In this document: positions 1-8,303 of the stretch, piece by piece | Position numbering within the stretch: the stretch's first letter is position 1 | How the letters are laid out: each line of letters opens with the position of its first letter | Assembly (NCBI GenBank): GCA_002361735.1 | Contig: DETS01000021.1 | Location: 34,382 to 76,137, forward strand | Origin: Lachnospiraceae bacterium UBA3282 | GTDB lineage: Bacteria > Bacillota > Clostridia > Lachnospirales > Lachnospiraceae | Length of the DNA: 41,756 nucleotides | Direction: 5' to 3' | The notes under the pieces: model-generated | Told to the model about the DNA's origin: nothing | The model's input: only the letters and a program-made list of their open reading frames with translations | The model's database searches: none | Translations under genes and position numbers: made by a program

Positions 1-1503
1 CACCGCGCTGGTGGAATCGTCCAGAATCAGCACTTTCGGCTTCTTTAGGAGCGCTCTGGCAATGGTCAGTCGCTGTCTCTGCCCGCCGGAAACATTCGTG
101 CCGCCCTGCTCTATGTAGGTCTGATACCCGTCGGGCATCTTTTCGATAAATTCATCCGCACAGGCAAGCCTGCACGCTCTCCTGCATTCCTCCTCACCGG
201 CGTTGGCATCGCCCCAGCGCAGGTTATCTAAGATCGTACCCGAGAAAAGCACGTTCTTCTGCAACACGACCGCTACCTGATCTCTAAGCGTCTCAATGTC
301 GTACTCCCTGACATCCCTGCCGCCCACGAGGACTGCCCCCTCCGTGACATCATAGAGACGGCTGATCAGATTTACCAGACTGGTCTTGGCGCTGCCGGTG
401 CCGCCGATGATGCCGATGGTCTCTCCCGCATTTATCTTTAGGTTGATATCATGCAGGACCGCCTCGTTACTCTCTTTATTATACGAAAAGCGCACATGTT
501 GAAACTCGATCGAACCGTCCGGCACTTCGTATACAGGGTTGACCGGATTAGTCAAATCACTCTTTTCGTTTAAGACTTCACAGATACGCTCGCCGCTGGC
601 GATACTCATGCTCATCATGACAAAGATCATCGCCACCATCATCAGGCTCATGAGAATGTTCATGCAGTAAGCCAAAAGACTCATCAGCTCACCCGTGGTC
701 AGGGTATCCTGCACGATCTGCTTCGCGCCCAGCCAGCTGATCAGCAAAATACAGCCGTAAACGGTGAACTGCATGACGGGCATGTTGAGAACCACGTGCC
801 GCTCCGCCTTCTGGAAGATATCATAGATGCCCTGGCTCGCCTTCTTAAACTTAGCCGTTTCATGTTCCTCCCTGACGTACGCCTTGACCACGCGGATCGC
901 GCTCACATTCTCCTGCACGGAGGCATTTAACTCGTCATATTTCGGGAACGCGAGCTTAAAATACTTCATCGCCCCTCTGATAATGAAAAACAGCACCACG
1001 GCCAGCAGAAGCACCGCCACCAGATAAATCGACGCCAATTCCGCATTGATCCAAAACGCCATCGCCATCGCGCAGATCATGTTCACCGGTGCGCGGAAAC
1101 AGATGCGCAGAACCATCTGATAGGCCATCTGCATATTGTTCACATCCGTGGTCAGTCTGGTGACCAGGCCCGCCGTGCTGAATTTGTCAAGACTCGCAAA
1201 GGAAAAGGTCTGGATGTTCTCAAACATCGCCTGCCGCAGATTCTTGGCAAAGCCCGTGGATGCCCGCGCGCCGTACTTACCGCCCATCACGCCGGTAAAA
1301 AGACCAAGGAGCGCCGCCCCGATCATCAGCGCGCCGACCACAAAGATGTGGCGCATATCGCCCGCTTCCACGCCATCGTCAATGATGGATGCCATCAGAA
1401 AAGGGATCAGGGTCTCGAACACCACTTCCAGGACCATAAAGATCGGCGTCATGATCGATGCTTTCTTATACTCCTTTATCTGTGCTGCCAATGTTTTTAT
1501 CAT
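1..1503 (-). CDS. ABC exporter half-transporter (multidrug type), 3' end beyond the window
   Basis: The reading frame is open from the ATG at 1503 to the window edge, giving 501 codons of an expected 570-600, so the C-terminus is missing. Residues 1 to about 320 are hydrophobic with the pattern of a six-helix type I exporter domain, and the nucleotide-binding domain follows. Its Walker A reads GGTGSAKT near residues 366-374, the signature VSGGQRQR is near 471-478, and Walker B is LILDDSTSAV near 492. The residue after the Walker B aspartate is Asp rather than the catalytic Glu. In heterodimeric exporters (TM287/288, BmrCD) that change marks the subunit carrying the degenerate site, so a partner subunit is expected just beyond position 1. 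The start is supported by AAGGGAGA a few bases upstream. Substrate cannot be told from sequence. Confidence 0.9.
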   Translation of the reverse strand, partial: MIKTLAAQIKEYKKASIMTPIFMVLEVVFETLIPFLMASIIDDGVEAGDMRHIFVVGALMIGAALLGLFTGVMGGKYGARASTGFAKNLRQAMFENIQTFSFASLDKFSTAGLVTRLTTDVNNMQMAYQMVLRICFRAPVNMICAMAMAFWINAELASIYLVAVLLLAVVLFFIIRGAMKYFKLAFPKYDELNASVQENVSAIRVVKAYVREEHETAKFKKASQGIYDIFQKAERHVVLNMPVMQFTVYGCILLISWLGAKQIVQDTLTTGELMSLLAYCMNILMSLMMVAMIFVMMSMSIASGERICEVLNEKSDLTNPVNPVYEVPDGSIEFQHVRFSYNKESNEAVLHDINLKINAGETIGIIGGTGSAKTSLVNLISRLYDVTEGAVLVGGRDVREYDIETLRDQVAVVLQKNVLFSGTILDNLRWGDANAGEEECRRACRLACADEFIEKMPDGYQTYIEQGGTNVSGGQRQRLTIARALLKKPKVLILDDSTSAV

Positions 1504-1531
1504 GTCATTTCTCCCTTGCACAACATAATAA

Positions 1532-1593
1532 TAGAATCATGTGGTATTCGTAAATCATGATTCGATACGTTTACGAAAATCCACATGATTCTA
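1532..1593. repeat. Long interrupted palindrome upstream of the ABC exporter
   Basis: Thirteen-base arms (TAGAATCATGTGG at 1532-1544 and its exact complement at 1581-1593) enclose a second pair of eight-base arms (TTCGTAAA at 1547-1554 and TTTACGAA at 1570-1577) around a 15-base centre. It lies between the end of the sugar permease gene and the exporter start, 28 bases before the exporter ATG. As RNA it would be a strong hairpin, and on the minus strand it is followed by TTATTATG, so it could end transcription of the sugar operon. As DNA it could be the operator of a local regulator of the exporter. A TTGACA at 1616-1621 (minus strand) may be a -35 box, but I see no good -10 at the proper distance. 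Confidence 0.6.
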
Positions 1594-1666
1594 TTTTTCT
1601 ACATTAAAAATTTATTGTCAACGGTTTTTCAATCTTTTCCCAAATTTTCACAGAAAATTCATAAGC

Positions 1667-2827
1667 TTATTCTTTCGTCTTATCCTTGTTATTCAGAATC
1701 TCAAACACCACAGCTGCCAACAGCACCATACCCTTAACCACCATCTGCCAGTTTGCGTCGATGCCCATCAGACTCATGCCTAAGTTGATAACACCGATCA
1801 GAGCCGCACCGATCACCATGCCGAAGACCGTACCGGAACCGCCGTAAGCGGATACGCCGCCCACCACGCAGGCGGAGATGGCATCCATCTCGTAGTTGTT
1901 GCCCGCCGTTGCCGTCGCCGCAGACAGTCTCGCCATCGTCATCCACGCACTGATCACGGTGAGTACCGCCATATTCAGATACGCCAGGAAGAAAATCTTT
2001 TTCGTGTCGATACCGGAAAGTCTGGTCGCCTCCACGTTGCCGCCGATGGTGTAGAAGTAACGCCCAACGGTGGTCTTTTCCGTAATGAAACTGTAGATCA
2101 TCACGATCACAGCCACCCAGATCAGGTTATTGGGAATACCGTTCGCCTGCGCCAGCTTATACGCAAACAGGAGAATGACCGCACAGACCAGCACGCAGCG
2201 CACGATCACACCTGTCATACTCTCTGTCTCATATCCTTTTTTCACCTTATCATTTCTGCCTTTTATCTGTAAGAGCACAAACACCACGCAGACGATAACG
2301 CCCACCACTAAACAGGTAATATTCATGCTGCTGCCGCCGAAAAAATCGGGCACGCTGCCGTTGAACATCTTCGTAAAGCTCTCCGGCATGGGTGCGATGG
2401 ACGAACCGCCGATCAGCGCCGTCCCCCAGCCGCGAAACGCCAGATACCCCGCCAGCGTCGCGATCCAGGGCGGAATGTTAAGGTAAGCGATCAAAAATCC
2501 TTCCACGATACCGTAAATCACGCCCGCGCCTATCATCAGGAGCATCGCCGCAGGTACCGACATCTGTGCCTTCACCATCAGCATACCGCCGATCGCCCCG
2601 ACGAAGCACACGAAAGAACCGACGGAAAGATCGATATTACCGCCCGTGAGCATACACATCAGCATACCGGTCGCCAGCACGAACACGTAGGCATTCTGCG
2701 CAATCAGCGCCTGAAAGCTGGAAGGCGCAAACATCTGTCCCTTTGTCGTCACCGAGAAGAAGATCACGATCAGGACAAGGATGATTTTCATGGTATGTTT
2801 TCTTAAAATATCCACTGTTTTATTCAT
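1667..2827 (-). CDS. gguB: Monosaccharide ABC transporter permease, GguB type (second copy)
   Basis: This 386-residue membrane protein has the BPD_transp_2 layout of about ten hydrophobic segments. The motif GGNIDLSVGS, typical of sugar permeases of the XylH/RbsC/GguB group, lies near residue 63, and a glycine-rich GGVSAYGGSGTVFG loop lies near the C-terminus. It forms part of the channel that moves the sugar delivered by the binding protein. It is a clear paralogue of the gene directly upstream (2843-4012), from which it is separated by 15 bases, and both share the N-terminal plan and the C-terminal segment ending in a MGIDANWQ/MGIDANYQ motif. It is the last gene of the transporter operon. 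Two non-identical permeases suggest a heterodimeric channel. Confidence 0.9.
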   Translation of the reverse strand: MNKTVDILRKHTMKIILVLIVIFFSVTTKGQMFAPSSFQALIAQNAYVFVLATGMLMCMLTGGNIDLSVGSFVCFVGAIGGMLMVKAQMSVPAAMLLMIGAGVIYGIVEGFLIAYLNIPPWIATLAGYLAFRGWGTALIGGSSIAPMPESFTKMFNGSVPDFFGGSSMNITCLVVGVIVCVVFVLLQIKGRNDKVKKGYETESMTGVIVRCVLVCAVILLFAYKLAQANGIPNNLIWVAVIVMIYSFITEKTTVGRYFYTIGGNVEATRLSGIDTKKIFFLAYLNMAVLTVISAWMTMARLSAATATAGNNYEMDAISACVVGGVSAYGGSGTVFGMVIGAALIGVINLGMSLMGIDANWQMVVKGMVLLAAVVFEILNNKDKTKE

Positions 2828-2842
2828 TTCTATCCTCCTCCC

Positions 2843-4012
2843 TTACTTCTTCTCTCTCTTAGAGATGACATCAAAGGCAACGGCCGCCAAAAGCACCAGC
2901 CCCTTGACCACCTTCTGATAGTTCGCGTCGATTCCCATGATACTCATGCCCTGGTTGATCACACCCATCAGCGTTGCGCCGATCACCACACCGGGCACCG
3001 TACCGATACCGCCGTAAGCGGATGCACCGCCGATGAAGCAGGCACCGATGGCATCCATCTCATAACCCTGCCCGTAGGTAGGCTGTGCGGTCGTCAGTCT
3101 GGCAATCGTCAGAATACCCGCCAGAGCAGCCAAAAGTCCCATATTCACATAGGCAAGGAAATAAACCTTTTTGGTATTGATACCGGAAAGTCTGGTCGCC
3201 TTTTCATTGCCGCCCACCGCGTACAAATAACGACCGATCCTGGTCTTTGTGGTCAGATATCCGTAGGCAAGGAGCACCAGAAGGATCCAGATCAGCGACG
3301 TGGGAATGCCCTTGTGGGAAGCCAGTTTATAAGCGATCCACAAAATCACGGCACTGATGAGCGCCAGCTTTACAACGGTACTGCCGAGAGGCGCCATTTC
3401 ATAGCCTTTACTCTTGTTATTGATGCGGCTCTTTAACTGCATCGCGATCAGGATGATAACAACGATACAGCCGGCAACCATACAGGTCATGTTGATGCCC
3501 TCACCGCCGAAGATATCCGGCACATAGCAGTCCGCGCCGCCGCCAAACACCCTGATAAAAGTCTCGCTCTTTAAAGAGACGGTCATGCCCTGCAGTACCA
3601 CATTGGAAAGTCCCCGGAACGCATACATGCCCGCCAGCGTTGCGATAAAGGGCGGCACCTTCACATAGGCGATCCAAAAGCCCTGCCACATACCGACCAG
3701 AATGCCAATGATGAGCATGGTCAGAACCGCTGCCCAGATATTGACGCCCTTATCCATCATCATCGCGCCCACCGCGCCCGCGAAGCAGACCACGGATCCC
3801 ACGGAAAGATCGATGTTGCCTCCCGTGAGGATACAGAGCAGCATTCCCGTCGCCAGCACAAACACATAAGCGTTCTGCGCGATCAGGTTATTGATATTCT
3901 GGGGAAACAGGATTTTTCCCTCTGTCGTAATGCTGAAAAAGATCACCACCAGGACCAGGGCTATGATCATGGTATATTTTCTAAAGAATGCAGAAACATT
4001 CGCTTTTCCCAT
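2843..4012 (-). CDS. gguB: Monosaccharide ABC transporter permease, GguB type (first copy)
   Basis: A 389-residue BPD_transp_2 permease with around ten predicted membrane segments. The conserved GGNIDLSVGS motif is near residue 64 and GGASAYGGIGTV is near residue 330. The length matches GguB of Agrobacterium (about 390), which is longer than RbsC or AraH because of an extra central hydrophilic stretch. Here that stretch is the segment around residues 185-205 (QLKSRINNKSKGYE). It lies 4 bases downstream of the ATPase gene and 15 bases upstream of its paralogue, so the three are certainly cotranscribed. The inferred role is one half of the membrane channel for the ChvE-type binding protein. Confidence 0.9.
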   Translation of the reverse strand: MGKANVSAFFRKYTMIIALVLVVIFFSITTEGKILFPQNINNLIAQNAYVFVLATGMLLCILTGGNIDLSVGSVVCFAGAVGAMMMDKGVNIWAAVLTMLIIGILVGMWQGFWIAYVKVPPFIATLAGMYAFRGLSNVVLQGMTVSLKSETFIRVFGGGADCYVPDIFGGEGINMTCMVAGCIVVIILIAMQLKSRINNKSKGYEMAPLGSTVVKLALISAVILWIAYKLASHKGIPTSLIWILLVLLAYGYLTTKTRIGRYLYAVGGNEKATRLSGINTKKVYFLAYVNMGLLAALAGILTIARLTTAQPTYGQGYEMDAIGACFIGGASAYGGIGTVPGVVIGATLMGVINQGMSIMGIDANYQKVVKGLVLLAAVAFDVISKREKK

Positions 4013-4016
4013 ATCC

Positions 4017-5555
4017 TTACGCCCCCTTTCCCGAATTGACGATGATGGACATGATCTTCTCCTGAGAAGCTTCCTCGGCGGAAAGTTCGCCCGCGATCCT
4101 GCCCTCGTTCATCACATAGATCCTGTCGCTCATACCCAGCACCTCAGGAAGCTCCGAGGAGATCATCACCACGGATTTCCCCGCCGCCACCAGGTCGTTG
4201 ATGATACAATAGATTTCATACTTTGCGCCCACGTCGATACCTCTGGTGGGTTCGTCGAGGATCAGCACGTCGGGATCCGCAAACATCCATTTTGCCAACA
4301 GCACCTTCTGCTGATTACCGCCCGAAAGATTGCCCACATTCTGTTCCACGGTCGAGCATTTGGTCTTCAGCTTTTTACGGTATTCCTCCGCCACCTGATA
4401 CTCTTTGTCCTTATCAATGATCTTATGAGGGCTGATGCTGTCCAGATTGGCAAGTGTGGTATTGATCTTAATCGGGTTCGTAAGCACAAGCCCGTTGCCC
4501 TTTCTGTCCTCCGTCACATAGGCAAGTTTATTTTTGATCGCCTGCTTGACATTCTTTAACTGCACTTCCTTACCGTCCAGGAAAAGCTGTCCGCTGATAT
4601 TCGTACCGTAGGACTGTCCGAAAATACTCATGGCAAGCTCGGTACGCCCCGCGCCCATCAGCCCGGAAACGCCTATTACCTCGCCCTTTCTTACTTTGAT
4701 GGAAACATTGTCGCACACCTTCCGCTCAGGATAGAGAGGATGATGCACGGTCCAGTTTTTCACTTCCATATTGACGTCGCCGATCTTGACATCGTGACGT
4801 TTCGGGAAACGGTCGGTGATCTCACGGCCGACCATGCCCTTGATGATTCTATCTTCTGAAATCTCCGTGGTATGCTTATCCATCGTCTCGATGGTAGAAC
4901 CGTCGCGGATGACAGTGATCTTATCCGCCACGTAAGCCACCTCGTTCAACTTATGAGATATAATGATCGAAGTCATGCCTTCTTTTTTGAACTTTAACAT
5001 CAGATCGAGCAAAGCCTGTGAATCTTTTTCATTCAAGGAAGAAGTCGGCTCATCCAGGATCAAAAGCTTCGCGTGCTTGGCGAGCGCCTTTGCGATCTCC
5101 ACCAGCTGCTGCTTACCCGTGCCGATATCCTTGACCAGTACCTTAGAAGATTCGGAAAGGCCCACCATCTTCAAATACTTGTCTGCTTCCCCGTAGGTCT
5201 CGTTCCAGTCGATCGCCGCGCTTTTTCCGCGCTCGTTCCCCAGGAACATGTTCTCTCCGATGGACATATAGGGAACCAGCGCCAATTCCTGGTGAATGAT
5301 AACGATGCCCTTCTCCTCGGAGTCCTTGATCTTATTAAACTGACACACTTCACCGTTGTAAACGATGTCCCCTTCATATGTACCGTAAGGATAGATACCG
5401 CTCAACACATTCATCAGCGTGGACTTGCCGGCGCCGTTCTCACCGACGAGTGCATGGATCTCGCCTTCTTCCACTTTGAGATTCACGTTGTCGAGCGCCT
5501 TAACGCCTGGGAATGTTTTGGTAATATTTTTCATTTCCAGTAAAATCTTAGCCAA
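4017..5555 (-). CDS. gguA: Monosaccharide ABC transporter ATP-binding protein, GguA type (two NBDs)
   Basis: A 512-residue cytoplasmic ATPase with two fused nucleotide-binding domains. Domain 1 has a canonical Walker A (GENGAGKST, near residue 38) and Walker B (LLILDEPTSSL). Domain 2 has the degenerate Walker A (GLMGAGRTE) that is normal for the RbsA/XylG/GguA family, then LSGGNQQKV and LILDEPTRGID. It powers the two permeases downstream. The start codon appears to be TTG at 5555: GGGAGG lies 8 bases upstream of it, whereas the first ATG (codon 8) is about 29 bases from that site. The binding-protein gene chvE is upstream, separated by a 293-base gap full of hairpins. Confidence 0.93.
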   Translation of the reverse strand: MAKILLEMKNITKTFPGVKALDNVNLKVEEGEIHALVGENGAGKSTLMNVLSGIYPYGTYEGDIVYNGEVCQFNKIKDSEEKGIVIIHQELALVPYMSIGENMFLGNERGKSAAIDWNETYGEADKYLKMVGLSESSKVLVKDIGTGKQQLVEIAKALAKHAKLLILDEPTSSLNEKDSQALLDLMLKFKKEGMTSIIISHKLNEVAYVADKITVIRDGSTIETMDKHTTEISEDRIIKGMVGREITDRFPKRHDVKIGDVNMEVKNWTVHHPLYPERKVCDNVSIKVRKGEVIGVSGLMGAGRTELAMSIFGQSYGTNISGQLFLDGKEVQLKNVKQAIKNKLAYVTEDRKGNGLVLTNPIKINTTLANLDSISPHKIIDKDKEYQVAEEYRKKLKTKCSTVEQNVGNLSGGNQQKVLLAKWMFADPDVLILDEPTRGIDVGAKYEIYCIINDLVAAGKSVVMISSELPEVLGMSDRIYVMNEGRIAGELSAEEASQEKIMSIIVNSGKGA

Positions 5556-5652
5556 AGTGTATTCCTCCCAACCATAGTTTCTTTGTAACCCACTTTACTA
5601 TTTTACCATAATTTTCTATGTGTTTCTACTATATTAGATAGCTTTATAAACC

Positions 5653-5678
5653 GACAGGCGGGAAATTCCCCGCCTGCC
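5653..5678 (-). terminator. Hairpin between chvE and gguA (attenuator or RNA-end stabiliser)
   Basis: CAGGCGGG at 5655-5662 pairs exactly with CCCGCCTG at 5669-5676, and flanking bases extend the stem. On the minus strand it is followed by TCGGTTTATAAAG, a poor T-run, so full termination is unlikely. A hairpin at this place in a binding-protein operon is commonly a partial terminator or a 3'-end protector, letting the lipoprotein be made in excess over the ATPase and permeases. Confidence 0.6.
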
Positions 5679-5709
5679 ATAGTTCATTTTTTAGTTATTC
5701 ACAGACCTC

Positions 5710-5801
5710 AGAGAATGTGCTTTGTGCATTCTCTCGCACGAAACTTAGTGCTTCTTGGCGAAGCGCCCTCTGGCGCGAGTCATTAGAAGCTCTTTTCGTG
5801 C
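5710..5801. repeat. Compound palindrome in the chvE-gguA gap
   Basis: Two adjacent inverted repeats. The first is AGAGAATG (5710-5717) with CATTCTCT (5727-5734). The second is nested: GCACGAAA (5736-5743) with TTTCGTGC (5794-5801), inside it GCTTCT (5750-5755) with AGAAGC (5785-5790), and at the tip GCGCC (5763-5767) with GGCGC (5772-5776). The word TCTTTTCGTGC occurs again at 5836-5846, against the chvE stop codon, as if a second half-copy were present. No gene is visible in this gap. The form resembles REP-type intergenic palindromes; whether copies exist elsewhere in the genome cannot be seen here. Confidence 0.6.
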
Positions 5802-5848
5802 CGGCGGACCGTCTTTAGAAATTCTTCTCGTATTGTCTTTTCGTGCTG

Positions 5849-7027
5849 TTACTGTAAATCAGCCTCGGTGTAGTAACCGGAGTCGATCAGCAGCTCTTTG
5901 TAGTTGTTCGCATCCGCGAATACAGGCTCGCAGAGGAAAGAAGGAATCACGCCCGTGCCATTGTCATAGGTCGTGGTATCATTTACTTCTACTTCCTCAC
6001 CGTTTAAGATCTGACCAACCATCTTCACTACCTGTGCTGCCAGCGTACGGGTATCCTTGAATACGGACATGGACTGTTTGCCTGCGATCATGTTCTTTAC
6101 ATTCGCGATATCGCAGTCCTGACCGGTAACGATCGGATAATCGCCGGTGTAGTTTGCTGCCAGAGCGTTCTGCACACCAAGAGAGGTGGAGTCGTTGGAG
6201 CAAAGGCAGATGTCAAGCTTCGTGCCGTCCGCATAGTTGGAAGAAAGGATGTTCTCCATTCTGGACTGGGCAGTCTCGGTAGACCACTTAGGTGTACCTA
6301 CGGTCGCAAACTCTACCTGACCGGAAGGGATCACGATCTTGCCCGCATCGATGTAAGGCTGTAAGGTCTCCATAGCGCCGTTATAGAAGAAAGGTGCGTT
6401 GTTGTCGCCGGGATCGCCTGCGGTAACCTCCATGTTGAAAGGACCCGCCGCATTGTCCAGATCAAGGGTATCGATAATATACTGTGCCTGTGTTGCGCCT
6501 ACCTTGTAGTTATCGAAGGTAGCATAATAATTGATGGCATCGGTATTCATGATCAGACGGTCATAAGCGATAACCGGGATACCTGCGCTCTTTGCACCTT
6601 CCAGAACGGTGGAAAGAGAATTTGCCTCGATTGCTGCGATTACCAGTACGGAGCAGCCGCCGTTGATCATGTTCTCAATCTGGGAAACCTGGGTAGCCTC
6701 GTCATTGGAAGCATACTGCAGATCTACCTCATAGCCTGCTGCCTCAAGCTGCTGCTGCATGTTAGCGCCGTCCTGATTCCATCTCTGCAGATCCTTGGTC
6801 GGCATGGACACGCCTACCTTTTTGCCGGTTGCCGCCGGAGCTGCCGCATCATCCGCTGCCGGTGCCTCCGCCGCATCGTCTGCCGGAGCTGCCGCATCAT
6901 CTGCTGCCGGTGCCTCCGCCGCAGGCTCTGACGTAGCTGCCGGAGCCGCCTCGCCGCCGCCACAGCCAACCAATGCTGCTGCAACCATGGAAGCTGCCAG
7001 TACCATACTCAATACTTTCTTTTTCAT
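5849..7027 (-). CDS. chvE: ChvE-type multiple-monosaccharide-binding lipoprotein
   Basis: A 392-residue extracellular binding protein with a lipoprotein signal (lysines, hydrophobic run, then LVGC with the acylated Cys near residue 22). A 45-residue Ala/Pro/Asp linker follows, then a Peripla_BP_4 sugar-binding domain. Long stretches follow Agrobacterium ChvE closely: SMPTKDLQRWNQDG, SQIENMINGG, VIAYDRLI, YYATFDN, GPFNMEV and GYYTEADLQ at the end. ChvE binds several aldoses (galactose, glucose, arabinose and others), so the exact sugar is open. A longer frame opens at 7051, but its first codons are themselves the ribosome binding site (GGGAGG), 10 bases before the ATG at 7027, so 7027 is taken as the start. 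It is the first gene of the transporter set, and the sensor genes lie upstream on the same strand. Confidence 0.93.
   Translation of the reverse strand: MKKKVLSMVLAASMVAAALVGCGGGEAAPAATSEPAAEAPAADDAAAPADDAAEAPAADDAAAPAATGKKVGVSMPTKDLQRWNQDGANMQQQLEAAGYEVDLQYASNDEATQVSQIENMINGGCSVLVIAAIEANSLSTVLEGAKSAGIPVIAYDRLIMNTDAINYYATFDNYKVGATQAQYIIDTLDLDNAAGPFNMEVTAGDPGDNNAPFFYNGAMETLQPYIDAGKIVIPSGQVEFATVGTPKWSTETAQSRMENILSSNYADGTKLDICLCSNDSTSLGVQNALAANYTGDYPIVTGQDCDIANVKNMIAGKQSMSVFKDTRTLAAQVVKMVGQILNGEEVEVNDTTTYDNGTGVIPSFLCEPVFADANNYKELLIDSGYYTEADLQ
6834..6929. repeat. Two tandem 48-bp repeats inside chvE coding the linker
   Basis: A 48-base unit beginning GCCGGAGCTGCCGCATCAT occurs at 6834-6881 and again, almost unchanged, from 6882 to about 6929. 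It encodes a 16-residue Ala/Pro/Asp-rich unit in the spacer between the lipid anchor and the sugar-binding domain. Copy number of such in-frame units can vary between strains and would only change tether length. Confidence 0.75.
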
Positions 7028-7231
7028 GTTTTGTTTTCCTCCCTTTTTCAAAGTTTTTCGGAAGCTGTCTTCCTGAGTATATCCCTTTATGATTTACTCT
7101 GCTTTCAATATAGCATAAGTATTGTAGGAATAATTTAAGACTTTCTGTACATTTTCACCACATTGCCAACTTATGTAACCTTAACGCTAGCACTTTTTTG
7201 GTGCAGCCTCATCACCCACGACAAAATAATG

Positions 7232-8287
7232 CTATCTCGGCATCTTTCCGGGTACATTCAGGTAGACATCCTCTTTCAGATGAAAGCCGCTGCCGATGAT
7301 GACCTCGTCAATGTTGCCGCGATTAACGCTGATGGGCTCCAGCGCGATGCAGGGAATCTGATAAGCGCCGCTGTCCATCGTCGTCACATCATCGCCCGAG
7401 AGCACTTTGCCCTCTGCCAGCGCCACTGCCGCCTCCGCCGCTCTGGTCGCCAGCTTTTCCACCGGCTTATAGACCGTCATCACCTGCGTGCCCTCCACGA
7501 TCCGCTGACACGCCGCCAGATCCGCATCCTGCCCTACCACATAGATCTGCCCCGCCTGCCTGTTCTCCGCCAGAGCGCGCACCGCCTGCGTCGCCAAATC
7601 GTCGTTGCCGCACATGATGGCGTCCGCCTGCGCAATCTGATAGGGATTTTCATAAATATATTCCGCCGCTTCTTCCGCCCGCCAGTTATCGGCATGGATG
7701 GCATCCAGGATCGTCACTCTGTGTTTCGCCATCAGCCGTTTGAACGCCCCCTCCACCAGAGGCACATTGTTGTCCGTAGGAGAGCCGCCGATCATGATCA
7801 CATTGCTGTTTTCATCGATTCCCTTATCCAAGAGCGCTCTCGCCATCATCTCCCCTACCATCTCATTATCGAAGGAGATATACAGATCCACGTCCGCATC
7901 ATCGATCAGACGGTCATAGGAGACCACACGGATCCCCGCCGCTTTCGCCTTTTTCACGGAATCGCGCAGAGACGCCGGATCGATGGCGATAATCACGATC
8001 ACATCCATTCCTTTTTGGATAAAATAGTCGATCTGCTTTTGCTGCTCCGCCACCACGCCGTTTGCGTTCTGCACGTTGACCTCCGCCCCCAGCTCCTTTG
8101 CCACGGAGACAAACACATCCCTGTCCCTCTGCCATCTCTCAATGACAAAGGAATCGAAACTCATGCCGATCTGTATTTTTTCTTTCTCACCGACATCTTC
8201 TTTCCCGCCATCCTCCGTCGTACCGCAGCCGCATAGAGCAAGAAGCATGCCGAGTGCAAGAAGCAGACCGCCGATTCGTTTTTTCAT
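7232..8287 (-). CDS. Second sugar-binding lipoprotein (Peripla_BP_4 family)
   Basis: A 351-residue protein with a short basic N-terminus, a hydrophobic run and a lipobox LCGC near residue 20. A periplasmic-binding-protein-like domain of the ChvE/XylF group follows, with motifs IGMSFDSFVIERWQRD, VVAEQQKQIDYFIQKG, VVSYDRLI, CGNDDLA and VVGQDADL. It lies 16 bases downstream of the response regulator, ahead of the chvE promoter gap, so it is coupled to the regulators more tightly than to the transporter. It may present sugar to the sensor kinase or feed the GguAB channel as an alternative binding protein. Sequence alone does not decide which. Confidence 0.85.
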   Translation of the reverse strand: MKKRIGGLLLALGMLLALCGCGTTEDGGKEDVGEKEKIQIGMSFDSFVIERWQRDRDVFVSVAKELGAEVNVQNANGVVAEQQKQIDYFIQKGMDVIVIIAIDPASLRDSVKKAKAAGIRVVSYDRLIDDADVDLYISFDNEMVGEMMARALLDKGIDENSNVIMIGGSPTDNNVPLVEGAFKRLMAKHRVTILDAIHADNWRAEEAAEYIYENPYQIAQADAIMCGNDDLATQAVRALAENRQAGQIYVVGQDADLAACQRIVEGTQVMTVYKPVEKLATRAAEAAVALAEGKVLSGDDVTTMDSGAYQIPCIALEPISVNRGNIDEVIIGSGFHLKEDVYLNVPGKMPR

Positions 8288-8303
8288 CTTTTTCTGTCCT
8301 CCG

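Noticed and set aside
1136..1528. 130-residue plus-strand ORF
   Set aside because: It is antisense to the ABC exporter, whose own frame has intact motifs; the ORF has no family features.
7130..7225. Possible catabolite (cre-like) site or AraC-type repeats upstream of chvE
   Set aside because: There is a GCTAGC palindrome and several weak -10-like words (TACAAT, TATGCT), but no convincing cre match, direct repeats or paired -35, so no site is claimed.
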